Source: Anaerolineaceae bacterium UBA5838 (GTDB lineage: Bacteria; Chloroflexota; Anaerolineae; Anaerolineales; Anaerolineaceae). From it: a stretch of 8,617 bases of DNA. Below the pieces are notes generated by a model. That model worked only from the letters and a program-made list of their open reading frames with translations. It searched no databases and had not been told where the DNA came from. Location of the stretch: contig DJGU01000078.1 in assembly GCA_002432795.1 (NCBI GenBank), positions 7,848-16,464 of the forward strand. Direction: 5' to 3'. How positions within the stretch are numbered: the stretch's first letter is position 1; the number at the start of each line of letters is the position of its first letter. Made by a program: the position numbers and the translations under genes. Below, one piece after another: positions 1 to 5,674 of the stretch.

Positions 1-72
1 AGCCTGGTTGTTTTGAGCCAGGCGATCGTTGGAGTCCATGATCCGTTTTACAATTTCAACGCGTTGTTTCAT
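1..72 (-). CDS. hypB: Hydrogenase nickel incorporation protein HypB (5' end only)
   Basis: Only the first 24 codons are in the window; the gene continues past base 1. Reading down from an ATG at 72-70 the product begins MKQRVEIVKRIMDSNDRLAQ. This matches the usual N-terminal helix of HypB, with its 'v..il..Nd..A..nr' pattern, that precedes the GTPase domain. HypB is the cytoplasmic GTPase that, with HypA, delivers Ni to the large subunit of [NiFe]-hydrogenase. A Shine-Dalgarno-like AGAGGA lies about 10 nt upstream (84-89 on the plus strand). The start lies inside the end of hypA (17-nt overlap in another frame), as expected for a translationally coupled hypAB pair. The GTPase motifs are outside the window, so the call rests on the N-terminus plus the position after hypA. 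Confidence 0.82.
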   Translation of the reverse strand, partial: MKQRVEIVKRIMDSNDRLAQNNQA

Positions 73-430
73 CCTGGTTTGTTTCCTCTTTTATGATTTC
101 GATATGATCGACCTGGAATTCTTCTCCACTAAGAATGATGACATTGATACTGCCGCAGGATGGGCAGGGGGTAAGGTCGTCAATCAGCGAGTAAGTTGTG
201 TCGCAATCGAGACATTTCAGCGTCGCCATCACACGGTTAAAGTGCAATTTTGCATTTTCGCAAACGGTTCCCCGGCTGACGTAGTCCCAATAAAATTGGA
301 CCGAATCGTCAACGATTGAGGATAAGGAACCAATTGTAAGCGTGATGTCTGTTACGGCTGTGGCTTTGTTCTCCTGCGCAGACTCCAGCACAATCTTCAA
401 AATACTCTCAGTGACAGGCAATTCATGCAT
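56..430 (-). CDS. hypA: Hydrogenase/nickel maturation factor HypA
   Basis: A 124-aa HypA, close to the family's usual 110-120 residues. It starts with the invariant MHE, whose His2 and Glu3 belong to the nickel site; this fixes the start codon at 430-428. The 'IGSLSSI' stretch near residues 33-39 is the HypA pattern. The zinc-binding loop shows two CxxC pairs, C73/C76 and C89/C92. HypA is a small cytoplasmic Ni chaperone that hands Ni to hydrogenase large subunits together with HypB, whose gene overlaps its 3' end. The acidic/polar tail after residue 113 is slightly longer than usual. A GGAGGG sits 12 nt before the ATG, rather far, with a TATAAT in between, so either the Shine-Dalgarno spacing is long or the message is nearly leaderless. 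The gene is divergent from mobA. HypA can also serve urease in some bacteria, but the hypB neighbour favours hydrogenase. Confidence 0.95.
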   Translation of the reverse strand: MHELPVTESILKIVLESAQENKATAVTDITLTIGSLSSIVDDSVQFYWDYVSRGTVCENAKLHFNRVMATLKCLDCDTTYSLIDDLTPCPSCGSINVIILSGEEFQVDHIEIIKEETNQDETTR

Positions 431-530
431 GACTGGATTATACCCTCCACGCTATGGGAAAACGACCAATGAAACCAAAGCTTCAAAGCCAAAAACCGTT
501 GACGGGCGTTATAATTGCCAGCGAGGCTTC
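431..530. promoter_or_regulatory. Divergent hypA/mobA control region
   Basis: These 100 bases separate the starts of hypA (leftward) and mobA (rightward), so both promoters must lie in or near here. A perfect TATAAT occurs in each direction: minus strand at 442-437, six bases before the hypA ATG, and plus strand at 510-515, fifteen bases before the mobA ATG. No good -35 hexamer stands 16-18 bp upstream of either. A TTGACG at 499-504 is wrongly placed for the 510-515 box. If the boxes are used, both transcripts would have very short leaders. This is inferred from motif matching only. Confidence 0.35.
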
Positions 531-1160
531 ATGGAATCGAATATCGATCATAGTTTAATCAGCCTGGTCATCCAAGCCGGAGGAAAATCAAGCCGGATGG
601 GTGAGAATAAGACGCTTATGCACTTTCTGGGCGTCCCTCTGATCCAAAGAGTGTATGAACGGACAAAAGGCATTGCCCGGGAAGTTTTGATTGTAAGCAA
701 TGAGCCTGAAGAGCTGGCTTTTATGGATGTCAGCCTGGTAAGCGACAGCATTAAGGGTAAAGGGGCAATTGGGGGCTTGTATACCGCCATGCACAGAGCC
801 AGCAGCGAATACGTGGCAGTGGTAGCCTGTGATTTACCCTTTGCGAGTGCCGCGATTTTAGATGAAGGTGCAAATTTGCTGGACCAAACGGGCGCGGATG
901 TGGCAATCCCGAGGCTGAATGGCGATTTTTATGAGCCGCTGCATGCTGTCTATCGGCGAGAGTCGTGCAAAAATGCCATTCTGCAGGCAATCCAGGCAGA
1001 CCAACGGCGTTTGATCTCGTGGTTACCTTCAGTTCGCGTTTTTGAGATGGATGAAGTCTTATGCAAACAATTGGATCCCTCAGGACTTGCTTTTTTCAAT
1101 ATCAACAATAAGGAAGATTTCTTGCTGGCTGAGCAAATTGAGCTTGGGAAGACAGATTAA
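531..1160 (+). CDS. mobA: Molybdenum cofactor guanylyltransferase MobA
   Basis: A 209-aa MobA-type nucleotidyltransferase. It transfers GMP from GTP to Mo-molybdopterin to form the guanine dinucleotide cofactor (MGD/bis-MGD) used by DMSO-reductase-family enzymes such as formate dehydrogenase. The N-terminal GTP-binding signature is at residues 15-27 (QAGGKSSRMGENK). The metal-binding Asp is D101 in 'VACDLPF', the substrate loop is 'EPLHAVY' at 135-141, and the C-terminal 'FNINNKEDF' is at 189-197. I chose the ATG at 531, preceded by GAGG at 523-526 with a short 4-nt spacing. Earlier in-frame ATGs lie inside or at the edge of hypA and would add a tail with no family similarity. The gene is convergent with fdhA and its stop codon runs into the A-tract of the shared terminator. 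Its placement next to fdhA suggests it supplies that enzyme's cofactor. Confidence 0.93.
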   Translation: MESNIDHSLISLVIQAGGKSSRMGENKTLMHFLGVPLIQRVYERTKGIAREVLIVSNEPEELAFMDVSLVSDSIKGKGAIGGLYTAMHRASSEYVAVVACDLPFASAAILDEGANLLDQTGADVAIPRLNGDFYEPLHAVYRRESCKNAILQAIQADQRRLISWLPSVRVFEMDEVLCKQLDPSGLAFFNINNKEDFLLAEQIELGKTD

Positions 1161-1194
1161 AAAAGCAACCCCGCTGGTCATCAGCGGGGTTGCT
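1159..1194 (-). terminator. Rho-independent terminator of fdhA
   Basis: A perfect 13-bp stem, AGCAACCCCGCTG (1164-1176) with CAGCGGGGTTGCT (1182-1194), encloses the 5-nt loop GTCAT. Read on the minus strand it is followed by six Ts (complement of A1159-A1164, the first lying in the stem), which is the classic intrinsic terminator form, 13 nt after the fdhA stop. On the plus strand the hairpin follows the mobA stop directly but lacks a T-run, so for mobA it probably acts weakly or only as a 3' end stabiliser. Confidence 0.9.
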
Positions 1195-1207
1195 GCAAAA
1201 CAAACAA

Positions 1208-3970
1208 TTAGTTGACTGCTTCAATCCTGACAGCGGTAACTTTGTACTCCGGAATTTTGGCAATCGGATCCAAAGCCGCTTTGGTAAGCGTGTTTACATT
1301 TGCCTCAGGGAAGTGGAAGGTTCCATAGATCAAACCTTCGGGAACACGATCTGTCACCCAGGCTCTGGCTGTGATGGTGCCGCGACGCGAGGTTACCTTG
1401 ACGTGATTGACTTCTTCGTTCAGCCCAAGCTGAGCAGCATCTTCGTAGGAAACCTCAATCAGGGGCTCGCCATAGATTTCCATCAATTCCTTTACACGGC
1501 GGGTTTGTTCGCCGCTGTGCCAGTGGTAAATGACACGCCCGGTGGTCATCATAACCGGATATTCCTCATCCGGCAATTCGGAGGGATCCAGATGAATGGC
1601 AGGTAAGAAAGTGGCTTTTCCACGGGTGAACTTACCGATATGCAGAATAGGCGTGCCGGGATGGGTTGAAGTGGGGCAGGGCCAACAAAGGGTTTCGCCT
1701 GCATTTAAACGCTCGTGTGAAATGCCACCATAACTTGGGGTCAGGGCGGCAATTTCAGCCATAACCTCACCCGAATCAGCATAATCCCAGCCAGCATAAG
1801 GAGCAGCATCGATCTGGCGTCCGCCTTGAGCAATGACGCGTTTTGCGAGATCAGCTGTAACTGCCCAGTCTGGTCTGGATTCACCGCGGGGAGTGATGGC
1901 CTGACGCACCATTTGCACACGTCTTTCCGTGCTTGTGAAGGTGCCTGTTTTCTCAGCAAAGGTGACCCCAGGCAGGAGGACATCGGCATATTTTGAAGTT
2001 TCAGTTGGGAAGATCTCTTGCAGGGCAAGGAAATCCAACTCTTCAAGGCAGTGCCGGATGTGGTTCGTGTCAGGATCTGTCATCATCGGGTTTTCACCAA
2101 GAATGTAGAGCGCCTTGGTGGTGCCTTCAAGGACACCCGGGATGATTTCGGTGACCGTCTTTCCGACTTTATTTGAAAGTGTCGTCCCCCAGGCTGCTTC
2201 AAATTTTTGCTGGGAAGCTTCAGCTGTGACAGCTTGATAGCCAGGGTAAACGTTGACGAGGCAGCCCATGTCGCAGGCTCCCTGAACGTTGTTCTGTCCG
2301 CGCAACGGGTTTACGCCTGCACCAGGTTTGCCAAAGTTGCCAAGCATCAATTGCAGGTCTGCAAGCGAGAAGACATTGTGGACACCAACAGTATGTTGGG
2401 TGATACCCATCGCCCAAAACACAGCCATAGGAGCATTGTGGACAATGATCTCAACCGCTTCATACAGCTGATCGACAGGAATGCCAGTGATCTTCGAAAC
2501 CTTCTCTGGGGGATACTGTTTTACGTTTTCGACCAGTGCATCAAAGTTCTCAGTGCGTTCTTCAATGAACTGTTTGTCTTCGTAGCCTTTTTCGAGAATG
2601 ATGTACATCAATCCGTTTACCAGGGCAATATCAGTACCTGGCTTTTGCTGAAGGTGCAAGGTGGCAAATTCGCAAAGCTCAATTTTTCGCGGGTCGGCAA
2701 CAACCAGTTTCACACCCCGGTTCAAGACCGCCTGACGCATCTTAGCGCCAAAGACAGGATGTTGTTCGGTGGTGTTCGAACCAATAACAAAGATTGAGTT
2801 TGCCGCCTCATATACATCCTGCATGGAGTTGGTCATGGCGCCAGAACCGAGAGTTGTGGCCAAGCCAGCTACCGTGCTGGCGTGGCAGAGGCGGGCACAG
2901 TGGTCCACATTGTTGGTGCCGATCACCTGGCGGGCAAACTTGTTCATCAGGTAGTTTTCTTCGTTGGTGCATTTCGCGGAAGACAAAACTCCAATGCTGT
3001 CCGGACCATAGGTGTCGCGCGTATCGGCAAGTTTCTTTGCCACAAGGTCCAGAGCAGTATCCCAATCCGTCTCAACCCATTTGCCACGATCGGATTTTGA
3101 GGGTCGCTGGGTACCGTTCAGGAGATACTCCCGCACCAAAGGCTTGGTGAGACGATCCTCATGATGGATATACGAGAAGCCAAAGCGACCTTTGACACAC
3201 AGGTGCATTCCGTTGGCGGGCGCAAGCGGGTTGGAAGTAACTTTTACGACCGTGTCATCGATGACATTGAGATCAAATTGACAGCCAACACCACAGTAGG
3301 CGCAGGTTGTTGTAACTTTCTTTTCGGCAGGCTGAACGCTGATGGTAGGTTTGAGTGATAACGCACCGGTGGGGCAGTAGGCAACGCAAGCTCCACAAGA
3401 TTCACAACGGGCGTCGATCATATCTTCTTCCATGCCAGGCGAAACGTGGGCTTCAAAACCGCGTTCAGAAACACCCCAGACAAATCTACCTTGAATTTCG
3501 GAACAGGCTCTGACACAACGGGTGCACAAAATGCACTTGTTCAGGTCGACAAAAATGAAGGGATTTGGATCGGAATCAACCTCATAGCGCGGCTTTGAAG
3601 CCATATATTTATGGGGATCAAGACCGTAGAAGCGAGCCCATTTGTAGAGGTCGTTATCAGTGTCATCGGGCTTGTAACCCTGATCGTAATACACACTCAG
3701 TAAAAGCTTGAGCACAGAGCGCCTCGAGGAGGCCAAAACCTCGTTTTCGGTTTCCACTTCCATACCTTCTGAAACTGGTGTGGTACATGCCGTTGTCAGC
3801 CCTTTAGCTCCTTTGACGTTTACCAAACACATACGGCAGGCACCCGTAGGAGAGAGATCCTTGTGGTAACAAAGCGTTGGAATGGTTACACCGGCATGTT
3901 CAGCGGCTTTGAGGATTGTCCAGTTAGATTCCGATTGAACTTCAATTCCGTTGATGGTTAGTTTAGTCAT
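1208..3970 (-). CDS. fdhA: NAD-linked formate dehydrogenase catalytic (alpha) subunit, Cys form
   Basis: A 920-aa cytoplasmic enzyme (no signal peptide) that oxidises formate or reduces CO2 at a Mo/W-bis-MGD centre. Domain order: a NuoG-type [2Fe-2S] ferredoxin domain (C34, C45, C48, C62); a linker where the His/Cys3 [4Fe-4S] site normally lies; a two-cluster ferredoxin domain (C146/149/152/156 and C189/192/195/199); the Mo4Fe4S domain (C223, C226, C230, C258); the molybdopterin domain; and the dinucleotide-binding domain from about residue 800 onward. The active-site motif at 352-363, 'TNNVDHCARLCH', has Cys362 (codon TGC at 2887-2885) where Moorella-type FdhA and E. coli FdhF have selenocysteine. 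His363 follows it, as in the family. The start is supported by AGGAAGG just upstream. Electrons should pass to NuoF/NuoE-type diaphorase subunits such as those encoded at 5675-7786. Oddity: no His or Cys is left in residues 90-110, so the N5-like cluster appears to be absent. The order of the Fe-S domains and the close match to Moorella FdhA from memory make the call firm; the physiological direction is not visible. Confidence 0.95.
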   Translation of the reverse strand: MTKLTINGIEVQSESNWTILKAAEHAGVTIPTLCYHKDLSPTGACRMCLVNVKGAKGLTTACTTPVSEGMEVETENEVLASSRRSVLKLLLSVYYDQGYKPDDTDNDLYKWARFYGLDPHKYMASKPRYEVDSDPNPFIFVDLNKCILCTRCVRACSEIQGRFVWGVSERGFEAHVSPGMEEDMIDARCESCGACVAYCPTGALSLKPTISVQPAEKKVTTTCAYCGVGCQFDLNVIDDTVVKVTSNPLAPANGMHLCVKGRFGFSYIHHEDRLTKPLVREYLLNGTQRPSKSDRGKWVETDWDTALDLVAKKLADTRDTYGPDSIGVLSSAKCTNEENYLMNKFARQVIGTNNVDHCARLCHASTVAGLATTLGSGAMTNSMQDVYEAANSIFVIGSNTTEQHPVFGAKMRQAVLNRGVKLVVADPRKIELCEFATLHLQQKPGTDIALVNGLMYIILEKGYEDKQFIEERTENFDALVENVKQYPPEKVSKITGIPVDQLYEAVEIIVHNAPMAVFWAMGITQHTVGVHNVFSLADLQLMLGNFGKPGAGVNPLRGQNNVQGACDMGCLVNVYPGYQAVTAEASQQKFEAAWGTTLSNKVGKTVTEIIPGVLEGTTKALYILGENPMMTDPDTNHIRHCLEELDFLALQEIFPTETSKYADVLLPGVTFAEKTGTFTSTERRVQMVRQAITPRGESRPDWAVTADLAKRVIAQGGRQIDAAPYAGWDYADSGEVMAEIAALTPSYGGISHERLNAGETLCWPCPTSTHPGTPILHIGKFTRGKATFLPAIHLDPSELPDEEYPVMMTTGRVIYHWHSGEQTRRVKELMEIYGEPLIEVSYEDAAQLGLNEEVNHVKVTSRRGTITARAWVTDRVPEGLIYGTFHFPEANVNTLTKAALDPIAKIPEYKVTAVRIEAVN

Positions 3971-4128
3971 TTGCCTTCCTCATAATTGAATAATTCGATT
4001 TGCTTTTCACAGTTAAGGCAGCCAAGTTTGATTGCTCCTAAAAACAGGCGACGCCTCTAATTTGAATAGCTAACCAATTCTACCCCAAAGGGGTTTTCTC
4101 GTACACTAATAATTGAGAAACTTATCAC

Positions 4129-4140
4129 AATCGATCGATT
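4129..4140. repeat. 12-bp perfect palindrome, candidate operator
   Basis: AATCGATCGATT reads identically on both strands. It lies about 160 bp upstream of the fdhA start in otherwise non-coding DNA, a plausible place for a dimeric regulator to bind. Palindromes of this length arise by chance occasionally in AT-rich DNA, so a regulatory role is only suggested. Confidence 0.3.
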
Positions 4141-4275
4141 TTACCAAAGTCTTATCCTGGAGGGAAATATTCCTGACCTAACAAAGAAAGAAGTCTGACA
4201 TTTAACAAATTTGGTTGCCGTAACATTCTTTCTTTGCAATGATGTGGATTTACCTGACATGTTCATGATCGCATA

Positions 4276-4305
4276 TTATGGCTTTGATCTTATGGCTTTG
4301 ATCTT
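4276..4305 (+). repeat. 14-bp tandem duplication
   Basis: The unit TTATGGCTTTGATC occurs twice without any mismatch at 4276-4289 and 4290-4303, and two further matching bases (TT) continue the period to 4305. It lies upstream of the membrane-protein promoter and also upstream of fdhA. It may be a replication-slippage product or a doubled binding site. Confidence 0.85.
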
Positions 4306-4349
4306 TACAAAAATCTGTCCTTAGAGAAACTGTCAACATTACCAGCTGA

Positions 4350-4380
4350 AAATTATATAACAACCGATCAAATTATATAA
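4350..4380 (+). repeat. Direct repeat of AAATTATATAA spaced by 20 bp
   Basis: The 11-mer AAATTATATAA occurs at 4350-4360 and again at 4370-4380. The 20-bp period is close to two helical turns, so both copies would face the same side of the DNA, about 50-80 bp upstream of the extended -10 box. This could be an UP-type or activator element, or simply AT-rich sequence. Confidence 0.5.
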
Positions 4381-4429
4381 ATCCAACCAGGCAAATTGAG
4401 AAAAATTTCACCTAGTATACTCCTTCTCA

Positions 4430-4438
4430 TGCTATAAT
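4430..4438 (+). promoter_or_regulatory. Extended -10 promoter of the membrane-protein gene
   Basis: TGCTATAAT is a perfect extended -10 element (TGnTATAAT). It lies about 50 bases before the ATG at 4492, which would give a transcript start near 4445. No strong -35 hexamer is seen, and extended -10 promoters can work without one. An AAAGGAG ribosome binding site at 4475-4481 follows, 10 nt before the start codon. Confidence 0.65.
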
Positions 4439-4491
4439 ACTCGGGCTATGATTTTTGAATCTCATATCATTCCTAAAGGAGAAATCTTAAC

Positions 4492-5472
4492 ATGCAAAAA
4501 TATCAACGCTGGATACCTTTTACAGGTTTTCTCATCTTATCCGTCACGGTCATCGTCTTGCTTGGCGCGACAGTTGTCACAGGACTGCGGTCTCAATGGA
4601 TTGCTGGAATAGTCTCATTGATCGTTCTGGCAGGCGCACTTATTACAATTTTTTCTGAAGGAAAACGCATTTTAGCTGACAAGATGTTTAACGACGAACT
4701 TCCATTAATCAAACATGTTTATGAATTTTTGGGTGTAGCTGTCGGAGGTATTCTTGCCTGTATACTTTGCAGGGACTTCAAATTGGGTGCAGTGGTTGGA
4801 GCCAGCCTGGTTGGCATTAGTGCATATTTAGTTGTGCCAAAATATGCTGTACCTGTTTATTGCGGCGCCTTTGTTGGAATGACATCCAACGCACTTTTGT
4901 TTACTCGCTCCGAAGTCGCAATCGCGAGTGTGATTGCTGGTATTATCTTTGTTCTCAGCAGTTATGTCTTTGGTGGTTTTGGAGGAAAATTAGGAACAAT
5001 TGCTTTTATCAGCACGATCATAACAAGTCTCATTCTTGGTAGAGAGTTCATTGTTGCACCGATTTTTGAAACTAATACAATTTTGCTGATAATTCTTGTT
5101 GCCCTGATAGCCACACCGCTTACCTACTATTTCAATGTCATCAGGGGACACGGCCCTGTCCTCGCATCTGGTTTTGTGGGTTTACTTGGCGGTCTGATCC
5201 TGCCAATTATTCCAGAGATCGGTGGAACTTTAGCAGTAGTTGCTATTTGTGCCAGCTTTGCGGGTATGTCGAGCAAGGCACGATGTCCTCATATTTGGAT
5301 CTTGGTTGTTACGGGTTTATTCATTGGTATCATATATGTATACAGCACACCCATATTTGGAGGCGCCGGCGGCAAATTAGGTACCATCGCTTTTGGATCA
5401 ATCCTGGCAGTTTATGGCTTCTTATCTCTTTTTGGAAAAAAATCCGAAAAGGAACCACTCAAAGCAAAATAG
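4492..5472 (+). CDS. Unrecognised multi-pass membrane protein with two tandem homologous halves
   Basis: 326 aa, very hydrophobic, with about 11-12 likely membrane segments (near 10-30, 36-54, 76-93, 97-116, 119-137, 142-160, 165-182, 194-214, 222-242, 245-260, 267-286, 294-313). It ends in a charged tail, KKSEKEPLKAK. I do not recognise the family. An internal repeat is plain: residues 103-172 match 232-301 at a constant offset of 129. Shared positions include GMTS/GMSS (129-132, 258-261), an aligned Cys (C124/C253) and a near-identical glycine-rich loop, 'FGGFGGKLGTIAF' at 160-172 against 'FGGAGGKLGTIAF' at 289-301. The repeat suggests a transporter- or channel-like fold from gene duplication, with the Gly-rich loops as possible substrate or re-entrant elements; that is inference. 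It has its own promoter and terminator and runs opposite to its neighbours, so it is not part of the nuo/fdh transcripts. Its base composition looks somewhat richer in AT than fdhA. Confidence 0.88.
   Translation: MQKYQRWIPFTGFLILSVTVIVLLGATVVTGLRSQWIAGIVSLIVLAGALITIFSEGKRILADKMFNDELPLIKHVYEFLGVAVGGILACILCRDFKLGAVVGASLVGISAYLVVPKYAVPVYCGAFVGMTSNALLFTRSEVAIASVIAGIIFVLSSYVFGGFGGKLGTIAFISTIITSLILGREFIVAPIFETNTILLIILVALIATPLTYYFNVIRGHGPVLASGFVGLLGGLILPIIPEIGGTLAVVAICASFAGMSSKARCPHIWILVVTGLFIGIIYVYSTPIFGGAGGKLGTIAFGSILAVYGFLSLFGKKSEKEPLKAK
4798..5007 (+). repeat. Internal protein repeat, copy 1 (residues 103-172)
   Basis: The first of two homologous segments of the membrane protein; copy 2 is at 5185-5394 (residues 232-301). 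They align without a gap at an offset of 129 residues. The strongest match is the Gly-rich 'FGG(F/A)GGKLGTIAF' at the end of each copy. The DNA is far more diverged than the protein at the loop, since many codons differ in the third base, so the duplication is old. Confidence 0.8.
5185..5394 (+). repeat. Internal protein repeat, copy 2 (residues 232-301)
   Basis: The second homologous segment; see copy 1 at 4798-5007. Conserved against copy 1 are the aligned cysteine C253, the GMSS motif at 258-261, a hydrophobic membrane segment and the closing Gly-rich loop at 289-301. The region between M259 and the loop shows similarity mainly in hydrophobic pattern. Confidence 0.8.
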
Positions 5473-5547
5473 TAATAATCTGATTGAAAGAAGCTGAGAC
5501 GGAACCTGATATCTGGATGTTTTGGATCAACCCTTTTTGATAATAAT

Positions 5548-5583
5548 AATCGGCATTCTTGACACTTAACAAGAATGCCGATT
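5548..5583 (+). terminator. Terminator of the membrane-protein gene
   Basis: A perfect 14-bp stem, AATCGGCATTCTTG (5548-5561) with CAAGAATGCCGATT (5570-5583), encloses the 8-nt loop ACACTTAA. On the plus strand it closes in ATTT and continues TGTTATA, a modest U-rich tail. It lies 75 nt after the stop at 5472. The run of U is weak, so it may be a processed 3' end rather than a very efficient terminator. Confidence 0.72.
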
Positions 5584-5593
5584 TGTTATAAGG

Positions 5594-5647
5594 AAAAAAA
5601 TATTACTCATAGCCTGTTTGGTTTTGTGGTCGGCTATGAGTAATATT
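5594..5647 (-). terminator. Rho-independent terminator of the nuoF-nuoE-nuoF operon
   Basis: A perfect 16-bp stem, AATATTACTCATAGCC (5599-5614) with GGCTATGAGTAATATT (5632-5647), encloses a 17-nt loop. Read on the minus strand the stem starts 27 nt after the nuoF stop codon and is followed by TTTTT (complement of 5594-5598), after two Ts already in the stem. This marks the end of the right-hand operon, so fdhA is not simply its last gene. The loop is large for an intrinsic terminator. Confidence 0.82.
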
Positions 5648-5674
5648 GTGCTTAATTGATTTTGTTTTCCACGT

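Larger units (their letters stand above)
3971..4491. other. 521-base AT-rich divergent intergenic region (fdhA / membrane protein)
   Basis: No credible gene is seen in either strand. Next to fdhA lies its ribosome binding site (minus-strand GAGGAAGG, complement of 3974-3981). It is followed by a short GC inverted repeat AGGCG-A-CGCCT (4046-4056), a CCCC-AAA-GGGG element (4083-4093), the 12-bp palindrome at 4129-4140, a tandem duplication at 4276-4305 and a spaced AT repeat at 4350-4380. The far end holds the promoter and ribosome binding site of the plus-strand membrane gene. I could not place a convincing fdhA promoter. A minus-strand TTGACA (complement of 4331-4336) has no good -10 at 16-18 bp. 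I see no riboswitch fold that I recognise. Confidence 0.6.

Noticed and set aside
342..530. N-terminal extension of mobA from in-frame ATGs at 342 or 429
   Set aside because: This stretch overlaps the well-supported hypA on the other strand and encodes nothing like a MobA N-terminus; the conserved GTP-binding motif sits correctly 15 residues after the ATG at 531.
2207..2797. Plus-strand open frame of 196 codons inside fdhA
   Set aside because: It lies antisense to the molybdopterin domain of fdhA and has no ribosome site or domain of its own.
3957..3977. Six-codon ORF overlapping the fdhA start on the minus strand (ATG AGG AAG ... TAA)
   Set aside because: It has no separate ribosome binding site and its ATG lies inside the fdhA Shine-Dalgarno region; chance is the simplest explanation.
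4083..4097. CCCC-AAA-GGGG hairpin followed by TTTT as a terminator
   Set aside because: The stem is only 4-5 bp with a 3-nt loop, and on the plus strand no gene ends before it.
4331..4336. Minus-strand TTGACA as the -35 of an fdhA promoter
   Set aside because: No acceptable -10 hexamer is found 16-18 bp downstream on that strand; it would also give a leader of more than 300 nt.
3971..4491. Riboswitch (for example molybdenum cofactor type) upstream of fdhA
   Set aside because: I could not find the conserved helices of any known class by eye; a covariance-model search would settle it.
4492..5647. Membrane gene plus flanking hairpins as a mobile element
   Set aside because: The flanking hairpins are different from each other and are terminators for the adjoining genes. 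I see no transposase, no terminal inverted repeats at both ends and no target-site duplication.
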